Shown in pieces: positions 1 to 8,611 of a stretch of DNA of 64,000 nt; within the stretch, counting starts at the first letter, position 1, and each line of letters opens with the position of its first letter. The notes below the pieces were generated by a model. It was not told the DNA's origin and searched no databases. It worked only from the letters and a program-made list of their open reading frames with translations. The stretch lies in assembly GCF_005860805.1 (NCBI RefSeq), contig NZ_VCEJ01000004.1, positions 1,950,904 through 2,014,903 on the forward strand, read 5' to 3'. Position numbers and translations under genes: made by a program. This DNA comes from Dyadobacter luticola (GTDB taxonomy: Bacteria; Bacteroidota; Bacteroidia; Cytophagales; Spirosomataceae).

Positions 1-1046
1 ATGCTCAAAGTGAACAGGATCGGGTACATGACGGAGGTGAAAAATCCGATCAGCGAAATGCTGTAAATGGAAATATAGCCGGTTTGGGAAATAGAAATGA
101 AAAGCAGGATCATTGCCGATAATGCGCAGACCATCAGCATTTTGGCGGGATCAATGCTGCGCAGCCCGTAAGCCCCCGCCAGCCTGCCCACCAGCACCAA
201 GGCCATGTATAAAGTGATAAATAAAGCCGCATTTTGCTCGGTAAGTCCCGCAATCCCCGACGATTTGGCGTAGCGGATCATGAAGCTCACAATCCCAACT
301 TCCGCGCCGAGATAGCAAAATACGCCCAGCGCGCCGAGGACGGTATGCCGGAATTTAAAAACGGCTTTCAGGCTGCCCGACGACCCGCCATCTTCCTGAA
401 TTGTTGGTAATTTGATAAAATACAAAAGCAACCCGATCACGACAAAAAGCCCGCCCAGGCTCAGATAGGGTGTTTTTACCAGTTGCGCTTCCGCATTTAA
501 GTAGTGATCCAGCTCAGCAGCATTAAAACCAGCCACCGTAGAAGGTGCCACCTCTGTGGCATGCAGCAAAAAGCGGCTGCCAATAAACGGCCCGATGGTC
601 GCGCCGAGTGAGCCTACCGCCGAAGCCAGGCTTAGCCGGCTGGAAGCCCGATCAGGGTCGCCAAGAACGGATATATAAGGTGTTGCGGTCACTTCGAGAA
701 AGGTAAAACCGGCCGCCATGATAAATAGCGCCGCCAGGAAAAGAGGATAAAACCGCGTATCGGCTGCGGGGAAAAACAGGAATGTGCCCAAGGCGGCCGT
801 CAGCAAGCCGGTGACCATGCCTGCTTTGTAGCCATATTTACTGATGAATTGACCCACCGGCAAAGCCAGCAAAAAGTAACCGCCAAAAAATGCCGATTGC
901 ACCAGGGAGGATTGAAAATCAGTCAATTGACAGGCTCTTTTCAAATGCGGAATAAGGATATCATTGATATTTCGGCTGAGGTTCCAGATGAACATCAGGC
1001 TCATAACCACCAGTAAAGGGACCACCACTGCCTTCCCGTTTTTCAT
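1..1046 (-). CDS. fucP: L-fucose permease-like MFS transporter, C-terminus beyond left edge
   Basis: This is a partial FHS-type sugar:proton symporter, presumably importing L-fucose across the inner membrane. Translation from the ATG at 1046 starts MKNGKAVVVPLLVVMSLMF and shows successive hydrophobic helices, an early NDILIPHLK stretch typical of FucP-like permeases, and the LPVGQFISKYGYKAG loop between helices 2 and 3. The reading frame stays open to base 1, so the stop lies outside the window. Its ATG overlaps the mutarotase stop as ATGA, which indicates translational coupling at the distal end of the fucose operon. The fucose specificity rests mainly on the neighbours; another 6-deoxy sugar is possible. 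Confidence 0.85.
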   Translation of the reverse strand, partial: MKNGKAVVVPLLVVMSLMFIWNLSRNINDILIPHLKRACQLTDFQSSLVQSAFFGGYFLLALPVGQFISKYGYKAGMVTGLLTAALGTFLFFPAADTRFYPLFLAALFIMAAGFTFLEVTATPYISVLGDPDRASSRLSLASAVGSLGATIGPFIGSRFLLHATEVAPSTVAGFNAAELDHYLNAEAQLVKTPYLSLGGLFVVIGLLLYFIKLPTIQEDGGSSGSLKAVFKFRHTVLGALGVFCYLGAEVGIVSFMIRYAKSSGIAGLTEQNAALFITLYMALVLVGRLAGAYGLRSIDPAKMLMVCALSAMILLFISISQTGYISIYSISLIGFFTSVMYPILFTLS

Positions 1047-1399
1047 TGCATGTGGTCGTTTAAGAGAAATACCGGCTCCATAGCCGCCCAATGTTCTCCC
1101 GCCCGGGCCTCGGGAAGCGTTTTTTGAAATTCGGCCATCAATGTTGCCCACTCGGTTTGCCGCGGCATCTGACCCATTTTCTGGAAAGCCTCAGTCAAAT
1201 CCGTGTTTTCGTCGAAATCCACGATCATGAAAAGCCGCGAACCGATGCGGTAGATCTGCATGTCCAAAACGCCCGCCTCCCGGATCCCCGCAGGAATCTC
1301 CGGCCACATGCCTTCCAGGCTGTGGTAATGCGCGTATTCCGAGATCAGGTTTGGCTCGTCCACCAGGTCCAGCGCCATGCAGGTTCTTTTCGTGCCCAT
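1043..1399 (-). CDS. L-rhamnose/L-fucose mutarotase family protein
   Basis: This is a small RhaM/FucU-like dimeric alpha/beta-barrel protein of about 118 residues that would interconvert sugar anomers after uptake. Visible features are an N-terminal RTCMALDLVDEP strand, a YHSLEGMWPEI segment and a late HWAAMEPVF stretch, all usual for the RhaM family. I chose the ATG at 1399 rather than a GTG at 1429, because the longer version would run into the SDR gene and family members start near the RTC motif. It sits 4 bases after the upstream SDR stop and overlaps the permease start. Given the dehydratase in the operon, L-fucose is the more likely substrate than rhamnose. Confidence 0.85.
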   Translation of the reverse strand: MGTKRTCMALDLVDEPNLISEYAHYHSLEGMWPEIPAGIREAGVLDMQIYRIGSRLFMIVDFDENTDLTEAFQKMGQMPRQTEWATLMAEFQKTLPEARAGEHWAAMEPVFLLNDHMQ

Positions 1400-1403
1400 C
1401 TTT

Positions 1404-2171
1404 TTATCTTTTATAACCCAGTTCGGCACCGCCGCCCACCGGCATGATGCAACCCGTCACAAACCGCGCAGCATCCGAGATCAGGAACACTGCCACATCC
1501 GCAATCACATCACCCTCAGGACAATAGCCCAGCGCATGAATGTTGTGCAGGTACTGCTCAATCTCCGCCGTATTCGGCTGCTCAGCAGACCATTTTCTCA
1601 ACATTGGCGTCCAGACACCCGCTGGACAAACTGCATTTACCCGGATCCCGAAAGGCGCATAATCCAGCGCCATCGCCTTTGTCAGCGCACTCATGCCGCC
1701 TTTCGTCGCCACGTACGCCGCATGGTTTTCCTGGCCGATTTCGCCCACCATGCTGCTGGTGTTGAGGATGCAGCCTTTGGTTTTTTTCAAATGTTCAATA
1801 CCGTATTTCGTCGTCCAGAAAACACTTTTGAGGTTGACAGAAAACACATTATCCCACTCTTCCTCAGAGGTTTGATCGAGTGGTTTGGAAGGGTTGGCAA
1901 TACCTGCATTGTTGTGGATGACTTCGATTTTGCCAAATACCCCAACTGTTTTTTCAATCGCCTCTTTTACATCATTTTCCGAGGTAACATTTCCGGCAAA
2001 AGTGACCAGGCTGTCACCGCCAAATGTTGCTTCCAGGTCCTGCAAGGCATTTTCATCCCGATCCATCACCAGCACTTTCGCCCCGGCCCGGATGTAGGCG
2101 GCCGCGCAGGCTTTGCCGATGCCCGAAGCCCCGCCTGTGAGAAAAATGACCTTGCCCGCCAATGCACTCAT
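1404..2171 (-). CDS. SDR dehydrogenase of the L-fucose pathway
   Basis: This is a classical short-chain dehydrogenase of about 255 residues. It has the TGGASGIG cofactor loop at the N-terminus, an HNNAG motif in the middle, and the catalytic triad as Ser in LNTSSMVG with Tyr and Lys in YVATK. In non-phosphorylative L-fucose catabolism such enzymes oxidise L-fucose to the lactone or 2-keto-3-deoxy-L-fuconate to the 2,4-diketo acid. The second role fits its place directly after the dehydratase, but sequence alone does not separate the two. I used the ATG at 2171; a TTG at 2207 would add 12 residues and overlap the dehydratase stop. Confidence 0.85.
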   Translation of the reverse strand: MSALAGKVIFLTGGASGIGKACAAAYIRAGAKVLVMDRDENALQDLEATFGGDSLVTFAGNVTSENDVKEAIEKTVGVFGKIEVIHNNAGIANPSKPLDQTSEEEWDNVFSVNLKSVFWTTKYGIEHLKKTKGCILNTSSMVGEIGQENHAAYVATKGGMSALTKAMALDYAPFGIRVNAVCPAGVWTPMLRKWSAEQPNTAEIEQYLHNIHALGYCPEGDVIADVAVFLISDAARFVTGCIMPVGGGAELGYKR

Positions 2172-2203
2172 ATTGTTATTTTCTTTTGTTAAAATCTTGT
2201 ATT

Positions 2204-3430
2204 TCAATCTTTTAAATCGCTGCTGCTGCCGGGTATCTGCGGCACCTGGTAGTAAGCGTCCACGATTTCTGCCGGGTTTATAAAATGTTGTTTCAAATGC
2301 GGAATGTGTTCCAGGAATAAATGTTCGTGGCCCATACCAATATGGTTGAACAAAACCAGATGCTGGTGTATCTGGCCCATATCGCCCACATGCGGCACCA
2401 CCGGGATACCCATCCTTTTCGAAAGCAGGCTGATCGTCAGAAATTCCGAAACGCCGCCTACCCGCACCGCATCCACCTGGCAGAAATCCATTGCCTTCGC
2501 CTGGAAGAAATTCTTGAAAATCACCTTGTTAGGAATGTGCTCGCCCGTCGCCACTTTGAGCGGCGCAATGTTTCTGGCAATCGTCTGGTGGCCGATCACA
2601 TCGTCGGGATGCGTCGGTTCTTCGATCCAGAAAGGATTGATTTCGCCCAGCTTTCTGCATATATCCAATGCTTCGGGCACATTCCATTTCTGATTGGCAT
2701 CGACCATGATCGTCGCGTCGTCGCCGGCAGTTTTGCGGATCAGCCCGGCACGGCGGATATCGCGCATCGGGTCGTCGGAGCCCACTTTTAGTTTCAATGC
2801 GGTGAAACCATTGTCCATCGCTTTTTTGGTGTTGGCCACAATTTTTTCGTCCGAAAAGTTGAACCAGCCCACCGAAGTATCGTATCCTTTATAGCCTGTC
2901 GCCAAAACGTCCTGCCGCAGCGCGCGGGTCTGCAAATTTTCCGTCAGTATTTCAATGGCCTGTTCCCTTGTCAGAACTTCTTCCAGGTAGCTGAGGTCCA
3001 GCGAGTTTACCAGTTCTTCCGGCGTCAGGTCCAGCAACAGTTTCCACAAAGGTACCTGCCGCGATTTCGCCCAAAGATCATAGCACGCATTCACGATCGC
3101 GGCGAGGGCCAGGTGCACCACGCCTTTGTGCGGCCCCAGCCACCGGAACGAGGGTGAATCCACCATTTTGCGATAAACCGAGCCAAAATCCTGCATCAGA
3201 TCTTCAATGTCCCGGCCGATCAGCGGCGCGGAAAGATATTCTATCGCCTTACAAACCAGGTCTGTGCCTACGCCGAGCGTAAAAGCAAGCCCGGTTCCCG
3301 TCAACGAAGTACCGGTTTTCAGGCAGCAAACCGCGTAGGCATATTGGGGTGTGGTATGGGTCGCGTCGGAGCCCACACCGTTTAAAAGGTCGAATCGTTT
3401 GTCTTTTATTTCGATGGAAGTGATCTGCAT
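2204..3430 (-). CDS. fucD: L-fuconate dehydratase, enolase superfamily
   Basis: This 408-residue enolase-superfamily enzyme of the mandelate racemase branch would dehydrate L-fuconate to 2-keto-3-deoxy-L-fuconate. The C-terminal barrel shows the expected landmarks: KLKVGSDD with the catalytic lysine pair, MVDANQKWN with a metal-binding Asp, WIEEPTHPDD with a metal-binding Glu, ATGEHIPN, and VVPHVGD with the catalytic His. The early residues GVGSDATHTTPQYAYA are typical of fuconate dehydratases. It is the first gene of the minus-strand operon, followed by SDR, mutarotase and permease, and is divergent from an AraC-type regulator. A related 6-deoxyaldonate dehydratase cannot be excluded. Confidence 0.88.
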   Translation of the reverse strand: MQITSIEIKDKRFDLLNGVGSDATHTTPQYAYAVCCLKTGTSLTGTGLAFTLGVGTDLVCKAIEYLSAPLIGRDIEDLMQDFGSVYRKMVDSPSFRWLGPHKGVVHLALAAIVNACYDLWAKSRQVPLWKLLLDLTPEELVNSLDLSYLEEVLTREQAIEILTENLQTRALRQDVLATGYKGYDTSVGWFNFSDEKIVANTKKAMDNGFTALKLKVGSDDPMRDIRRAGLIRKTAGDDATIMVDANQKWNVPEALDICRKLGEINPFWIEEPTHPDDVIGHQTIARNIAPLKVATGEHIPNKVIFKNFFQAKAMDFCQVDAVRVGGVSEFLTISLLSKRMGIPVVPHVGDMGQIHQHLVLFNHIGMGHEHLFLEHIPHLKQHFINPAEIVDAYYQVPQIPGSSSDLKD

Positions 3431-3691
3431 TCGTATATTTATGTCAATATGCTATTAGTGTTGAGAATGTTCCTTGTTTGCAAATGCCCCTGATCCTGTT
3501 TTGTTTTTAATCGAATTATAATCTGTATTTAAGTAAGTAAATGTGCTAATTCCGTCACTTTTGGGGGCAAAATTCAATGATATGCTTGTCTTGGATAGCC
3601 TTACTATTAAAGATATTGTACAAAATTATGGTCGGTAAATCCAGTAAGTTGATTTCAGGTTGATATTTTGTGATACTATGTTTGCATCTCC
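3431..3691. promoter_or_regulatory. Divergent control region, fucose operon / AraC regulator
   Basis: This 261-bp A/T-rich stretch holds no gene and must contain promoters for both directions. On the minus strand a TAATTTTG (bases 3621-3628) fits the Bacteroidota -7 consensus TAnnTTTG, but no TTG lies about 20 bases before it, as might be expected of an activator-dependent promoter. On the plus strand TATGTTTG at 3677-3684 also fits, only 7 bases from the regulator ATG, so that transcript would be almost leaderless. I saw no convincing pair of repeats for the AraC protein. Confidence 0.4.
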
Positions 3692-4570
3692 ATGAAACCT
3701 ACCTACGCACTGCTGCCCGATTTCGCTGAAATGCGGAAACCGTTCCTCGTTAAGAAGATCGTGAGGCCGTCTTTTTCCAAGGATTTTCACTTCCATACGG
3801 AGTGTCAGCTGGTGTATGTCCTGTCGGGTTCAGGCACGCGCATCATCGGCGATTCCATCGAGCATTTTGAGGAGGGCGACCTGACTTTTGTGGGGCCGAA
3901 TGTGCCGCACGTGTGGTACAGCCAGTCAGATACTGAAATACATTTGAAGGAAGCGGTTTCGGTGGCGCTTTACATTAATCCGGATGCCGTGAGCCAGCAT
4001 CTCGACGGGCTGATCGATACCAAGGAGCTGCGGCATTTTTTTAAGGAATCGGAGCGGGGGATCAGCATTTGCGGGGCGAAAAAAGCTTTGATCACAGACA
4101 TTCTGCTGCAAATGCCCGGCCAGAAAAACATTGCGCTGCTGGCTTCTTTCGCAGAAATATTACATCAGCTGCTCGACCCGCAGGACCTTGTATGGCTCAA
4201 TGTGCCAAACCTGGTTTCGGTCTACGCCGGCCAGGCGCCGGGGCGCGTCCACAAGCTGATGCATTACATTCAGCAGAATTTCAAGGAAGAAATTACTTTG
4301 CAGCAGGCGGCGTCCGTGGCCGGCTTGCAGTTGCATTCATTTTGTCGTTTTTTCAAAACGCTCACCAACCGGACATTTTCCGATTTCCTCAATCAGGTAC
4401 GTATCGGCTTTGCGGCCAGGCTTTTACAGCAGTCGGATTTGCCGGTGACGCAGATAGCACTGGAATGCGGGTACGCCAATATTTCCTATTTCAACCGCTG
4501 TTTTAAGAAGATCAATAAAATGTCGCCGAAAGATTACCGCGCTTTGAGTGCACCGAAAGTAGAAGCGTAG
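3692..4570 (+). CDS. AraC-family transcriptional regulator with cupin sensor domain
   Basis: This 292-residue regulator is divergent from the fucose operon and probably controls it in response to a pathway sugar or intermediate. The N-terminal half is a cupin: FHFHTECQLVYV and FEEGDLTFVGPNVPHVW give its typical His-containing strands at about residues 29-80. The C-terminal 100 residues form the double helix-turn-helix, with QQAASVAGLQLHSFCRFFK and the second recognition segment IALECGYANISYFNRCFKK before the closing MSPKDYRAL. The ATG at 3692 gives a complete cupin; a later Met would trim only 13 residues. Effector and DNA site are unknown. Confidence 0.85.
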   Translation: MKPTYALLPDFAEMRKPFLVKKIVRPSFSKDFHFHTECQLVYVLSGSGTRIIGDSIEHFEEGDLTFVGPNVPHVWYSQSDTEIHLKEAVSVALYINPDAVSQHLDGLIDTKELRHFFKESERGISICGAKKALITDILLQMPGQKNIALLASFAEILHQLLDPQDLVWLNVPNLVSVYAGQAPGRVHKLMHYIQQNFKEEITLQQAASVAGLQLHSFCRFFKTLTNRTFSDFLNQVRIGFAARLLQQSDLPVTQIALECGYANISYFNRCFKKINKMSPKDYRALSAPKVEA

Positions 4571-4590
4571 GGTTTCCGGTAACATTTATA

Positions 4591-6939
4591 TCATTCGAAA
4601 AGCGGCATTCGCGCAAATTCCGGCCTTTCGAGCTCTTCAAACAAAACCGCTGCGCCGATGTTACCCTTATACAAACTGTGGTTTTTCATCTGATTTGTAT
4701 ACATGTGCGGCAGCATTTCCTTCGCTAGGCGCCGGGCTTCGGTCAGATAAAAATCATCGTGCGTGGCTTTGTAGATGCTCAAAAGGGCGTAACATTCACC
4801 GGACCTTCCGCAGCATAAGCTACCATTCATACCCGCCGCTACCGCATTCAGAAAGTGCACGGCGGTTTTTCTGGCCAGTTCAAGGTAACTTTCTTCGTTT
4901 GTGAAGCGGAATAAAGCTGTCCACAAAAACACATATCCGGCCGATCCGTGGCACCAGCCGGTCCAGGAAACCGGTTCGTTGTTAGAAATTTCCCAGCGCA
5001 GGTACCCGTTTTCTTCCATCCCAAGCGAGACAAGCTGCCCGACTCTTTCGAAAAAATGAGCGGGTAAATGTTGCCCGGAAACTTTGCACCATTTTAAAGT
5101 AGCGTATAAAATCCCCGCCCAGCCATGCGCGATCCCCCGGTAATTGATCGGGTTTTGTTCCCCGATCGCTGCGTAGGAATCCACATTTGACCAAATGTCC
5201 GACAATACATTTTTGCCAAAGTTGAGCAGATCATTCCGGATGAATTTGTCATAAGTAGGCATATTTTCCATAATCAGCGAGCTGCCGATCAGCTCCGCCG
5301 ACTTACCGAGTGTAAGGTCCAGATTTTCACAAGGCTGCGAGGCGTGATGCAGGAAATTGCGGACGGCATTGTAGTATCCGCCCAAATTCCCCGACGCCTG
5401 GCAAACCAGCGCCTGCACCAGATCCACGCCGCTCGGTGTGTGGTAAATCGAGGACCGTCCGATCGCAGAAGGAGTGAGGTCCATTTCTTTTGAATAAAAT
5501 CCAGCATCCGGATCCTGCGTGTAACTCGCCGCACGGTCGCTCCACACATCTGCCAGGGCCAGGATTTCACTGTCGGAACGTATCAATGCCTTCCGCAGAA
5601 ACAAGTAAGAAATGCCCGCCGCACCAAAGTTGACGGAGCTTTTCGGCGCCAGTTGCAGCCCGTTTTTCAAAAGTTTTCCATCAAAGCCATACTCGCTCAG
5701 AATTGAATCCCGGAAGACCTGCACCGACAATTTCTTGTCTTCGGAAGACCGGTCCGGGAAACTTTCCTGAACTTTCATCACGGCTAAATAGAACTCTTCA
5801 ATGTTGCTGTATCTATCGTCTTTCCGCTTGGAAAGCGCTTTCAGGATCGTTTTTTCAATCTGATCGTCTATAACAATGTCCAGCTTTTGAAAAGGCACCG
5901 GCGCTTCTTCCACGATCTGCGTAAACAACGCTTTTTTATCAAAAGAAAAATGGAGGTAAGGCTTGCCGGTAAAAAGCTGGTAAATCAGTGCGCCGATCGC
6001 ATATTGTTCACCCTCAAATGTGGCTGGCGGCGCGGGCTTGGCGTCGAGCACAGATTGCGCATATTCCGGTTCGAAAAAGAAAACCTGTCCGCCCCGTGCA
6101 GGATGCTGGTTTTTTGAAACCATCCTGGAAAGCCCAAAATCGATGATGTTCACCTCGCCCGATTCCGTCACGATGATATTGGCCGGATGCACGTCGCCGT
6201 GGATCATTCCCTGGCTGTGCAGATGCCGGTAAGCATTGAGCAGGCGGTTGGAAAGATCGAGTAAAGCAAGCACATTGGCCTGATCGTGCAGGTTTTGATA
6301 TTTTTCGGCTGCCTGCAGGCACGGTTTTCCGTCCACCCAATCCATGATCAGATAGTGGTCATTTTCAAATTCGCCGTGTTCTGTCAGCGCGGGATTGACG
6401 AAGTTGTCGAGCGCACTTAAAATTTCAATTTCATTATAAAAATTCGCCAGCAGCTGCGGTGTTTTTTTGCTGGTTTTCAAAAGTTTAAGCGCATGTAGCC
6501 GACCGTTTTTACTGACTTTATAAATTTCAGTATCAGCCACCCCATCCAGTTTTGACACAACTTCATATTCCTTAAACCGGTCACCAGCCCTGAAAAATGA
6601 CTTTTTCTGCCCGAAAGTATCGTCATAGGAAACGAGGAAACCTTCGTTTCGGAGCCGTGCCAGAAAAGTGTAAGAACCTTCCAGGATCTTCTGGGCGTCG
6701 AGGTTGTTGAGCAGCGCGTATGTGAGCACGCCTTCCGGCAGGGATTTGGGTTTGCGGAATTCCTGCAAAAGCGACGCAGAAGAGGCGTCGATGATCTTGC
6801 TCGTATTTCTTGCGTGCGTGTAAGTGATGATGAAATCGTCCGCTTCGTACTCGAATTTGGCCAGCGCCTGTTCGGGCAATGCTTCTACCGGCAGCACCTG
6901 AACATCTTCCGGCAGTATGTATAATTGATTGGAAGCCAT
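4591..6939 (-). CDS. Lanthionine synthetase-like: PqqD-like domain, kinase, LanC-like cyclase
   Basis: This 782-residue protein combines three regions. Residues about 30-105 read like a PqqD-type winged-helix peptide-recognition domain (inference from the DASSASLLQEF pattern). Residues about 125-390 are a protein kinase, with Lys152 in HALKLL, catalytic HGDVHPAN at 247-254 and DFG at 267-269. Residues about 405-782 are a LanC-like cyclase with GIAHGWAG (602-609), zinc ligand Cys663 in WCHG, and Cys709-Cys710 in CCG. Class III/IV synthetases carry a lyase at the N-terminus; I see none here. The gene starts 47 bases after the HopA1-like gene, which could supply the lyase. It probably phosphorylates Ser/Thr of a precursor and then cyclises with Cys. 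Substrate unproven. Confidence 0.8.
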   Translation of the reverse strand: MASNQLYILPEDVQVLPVEALPEQALAKFEYEADDFIITYTHARNTSKIIDASSASLLQEFRKPKSLPEGVLTYALLNNLDAQKILEGSYTFLARLRNEGFLVSYDDTFGQKKSFFRAGDRFKEYEVVSKLDGVADTEIYKVSKNGRLHALKLLKTSKKTPQLLANFYNEIEILSALDNFVNPALTEHGEFENDHYLIMDWVDGKPCLQAAEKYQNLHDQANVLALLDLSNRLLNAYRHLHSQGMIHGDVHPANIIVTESGEVNIIDFGLSRMVSKNQHPARGGQVFFFEPEYAQSVLDAKPAPPATFEGEQYAIGALIYQLFTGKPYLHFSFDKKALFTQIVEEAPVPFQKLDIVIDDQIEKTILKALSKRKDDRYSNIEEFYLAVMKVQESFPDRSSEDKKLSVQVFRDSILSEYGFDGKLLKNGLQLAPKSSVNFGAAGISYLFLRKALIRSDSEILALADVWSDRAASYTQDPDAGFYSKEMDLTPSAIGRSSIYHTPSGVDLVQALVCQASGNLGGYYNAVRNFLHHASQPCENLDLTLGKSAELIGSSLIMENMPTYDKFIRNDLLNFGKNVLSDIWSNVDSYAAIGEQNPINYRGIAHGWAGILYATLKWCKVSGQHLPAHFFERVGQLVSLGMEENGYLRWEISNNEPVSWTGWCHGSAGYVFLWTALFRFTNEESYLELARKTAVHFLNAVAAGMNGSLCCGRSGECYALLSIYKATHDDFYLTEARRLAKEMLPHMYTNQMKNHSLYKGNIGAAVLFEELERPEFARMPLFE

Positions 6940-6986
6940 GACTTTAAGATTTGTTTTATGATGGATTAAGTTTTACGCAGGTATTT

Positions 6987-8144
6987 TCAGGCAGCGGTCC
7001 AGGAGGTGGTATCAATCCCTTCCAGCATCATTTTTTTTAAAACAAAGTCAACGCTTTCTGACTGGCCAAGCTTTTCTGTTTTGGATAAAGCTATGGACGC
7101 TGCCAGTTTTTGGGTAACTGCACCTCGCCAGCTGCCTCCTTCAATATCCTTTAAAATCGTTTCGGAAGCGTGGTCCACACCCCAGGATAGGATGCCCGAC
7201 TCGTCCAGCGGAGCGGTGAAAGGGACACCCTGCGCCTGGTGGTTTTTCAAAATAGGCGTGAGTTGGTCGGCGGCGGTTTTCAGCTGAGGAAAGTTTGTGA
7301 AGTAGGCCACGAATTTGTCGGGGCGGAGCAGACCTTCGCGGTTTATACCGATTTTGAAACTGAAAGCCTCAGACGCCGTGAGCACATTCACGGCCTTTTC
7401 GAAAACTTGGGGCAGTTCTTCCAAAACCGGACTGATATACATTTTATAAGTCTGGCTCAGCCTGGCATCGTGACGTACCTGCTGCCTCCGGCTCCACGAA
7501 ATCCAGCTGAATTTTTCATTCGGCTCCTGCTTGTTCCAATGTTTCAAAAGCAGCCGGTCCAGCAAATTATTTTTGTTGATTCCCAAAAATGCTTCTACTT
7601 CTTCAAAAGTTGCCAGCACATTGTCAGGCGCGATAAAAAGCGGCACGGTGTTGTAGGCGTAAAGTTTTGCGGCCAGCGAAGTCGTATCTGTTTCATTTAA
7701 ATAAACCGCATACCGGATCGCCCGGGACGACATTTCGAACAAAGGATGCGGACGGTCTTCGCCGCGCTCCTGTGATTCATAAATGAAATGTTGCGCTGCA
7801 AAACCGGAGTGAAAGTCCTGGCCAACCTGGATCTCGAAAATGCCTTCCAGTACCATTTTAGCCATTGTGCGGTTTACCTCGTCATCATATACGGATTTAA
7901 AATAATGCGGCAGCTCACCCGCTTTTTGTAAAAAATAAAAGAGGAGCGCCACTTCTTTGTAAGCCAGCCGGGCACTTTCGCCAGCTTCCGGGTTTTTCCG
8001 CCGGAATACTCCAAAGAACTCAGGGTCCTGGGTTAAATCCGCAAGCGCATGAAGCGCCTGCGGATTTAAATTTCCCTGCTCAATCAGCTCAAATGCCGGG
8101 TTTGACCGGAATGTGGCGTGCAAAAGAAATTTGACTTTGATCAT
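6987..8144 (-). CDS. HopA1-like putative phospho-Ser/Thr lyase
   Basis: This 385-residue soluble protein has no signal peptide. Its C-terminal half resembles the HopA1 effector family: TYKMYISPV near residue 235, followed by SFKIGINREGLLRPDKFVAYF-type sequence at about 262-282. HopA1-like proteins are associated with class V lanthipeptide clusters, where they act as the lyase that eliminates phosphate from phospho-Ser/Thr. It lies between the Cys-rich candidate precursor (14 bases upstream) and the kinase-cyclase gene, so a lyase role is the simplest reading. The assignment rests on motif resemblance only; the N-terminal 130 residues, rich in aromatic helices, I do not recognise. Confidence 0.55.
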   Translation of the reverse strand: MIKVKFLLHATFRSNPAFELIEQGNLNPQALHALADLTQDPEFFGVFRRKNPEAGESARLAYKEVALLFYFLQKAGELPHYFKSVYDDEVNRTMAKMVLEGIFEIQVGQDFHSGFAAQHFIYESQERGEDRPHPLFEMSSRAIRYAVYLNETDTTSLAAKLYAYNTVPLFIAPDNVLATFEEVEAFLGINKNNLLDRLLLKHWNKQEPNEKFSWISWSRRQQVRHDARLSQTYKMYISPVLEELPQVFEKAVNVLTASEAFSFKIGINREGLLRPDKFVAYFTNFPQLKTAADQLTPILKNHQAQGVPFTAPLDESGILSWGVDHASETILKDIEGGSWRGAVTQKLAASIALSKTEKLGQSESVDFVLKKMMLEGIDTTSWTAA

Positions 8145-8158
8145 CAGATTTGGACATT

Positions 8159-8611
8159 TTATCTGTTTCCGCGCTGTGTACGCACTTCTTCGATGGCTTC
8201 CTGCAATTTCTTTTCAAGCATATCCAGCTGGTTTGGCGCATCCTGGATCTTTACGTCTACATACTTTTGAAGCTCCGCCAGGCTGTTCCTGAAATCGTTC
8301 AGCTCGGTTTCCTCTAATTCGTCCACGACATACTGTACCGGCGTGGTGGTTTTCCAGACCGTGATGTCCGTGGTAATATAGGAAGGCAAGTGGCTGCAAG
8401 CCAGGACACTGCATCCGCCGCAGGTGAATGCCGGGCAAATCGTCGGCCAGTGGCAATACGAAATTCCCGCACAGGTGACCAATGTATGTGCCGGACAGTT
8501 GATCACCGTGTGACCGGCGCAAATGGACGGACTTACGAGCCTGCATACGTTGGTCTTATTGGGATCAAAGTTGACTGTAACGGCAAGGTCCTTGAATTTG
8601 AAAGTTTTCAT
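8159..8611 (-). CDS. Cys/Thr-rich candidate lanthipeptide precursor
   Basis: This 150-residue protein is the first gene of the module. After a short N-terminus (FKFKDLAVTVNFD, residues 4-16) comes a segment with nine Cys at 23, 31, 39, 47, 53, 59, 64, 67 and 72. The first four are spaced exactly eight residues apart, in units resembling C-A/P-G/A-H-T. Thr and Ser are plentiful through residue 90. The last 55 residues are charged, predicted helical, and lack Cys. That is the reverse of the usual leader-then-core order: either the short N-terminus is the leader, or the C-terminal helix serves as a follower. No double-Gly cleavage site is clear. A structural or metal-binding Cys protein is the alternative. 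Confidence 0.6.
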   Translation of the reverse strand: MKTFKFKDLAVTVNFDPNKTNVCRLVSPSICAGHTVINCPAHTLVTCAGISYCHWPTICPAFTCGGCSVLACSHLPSYITTDITVWKTTTPVQYVVDELEETELNDFRNSLAELQKYVDVKIQDAPNQLDMLEKKLQEAIEEVRTQRGNR

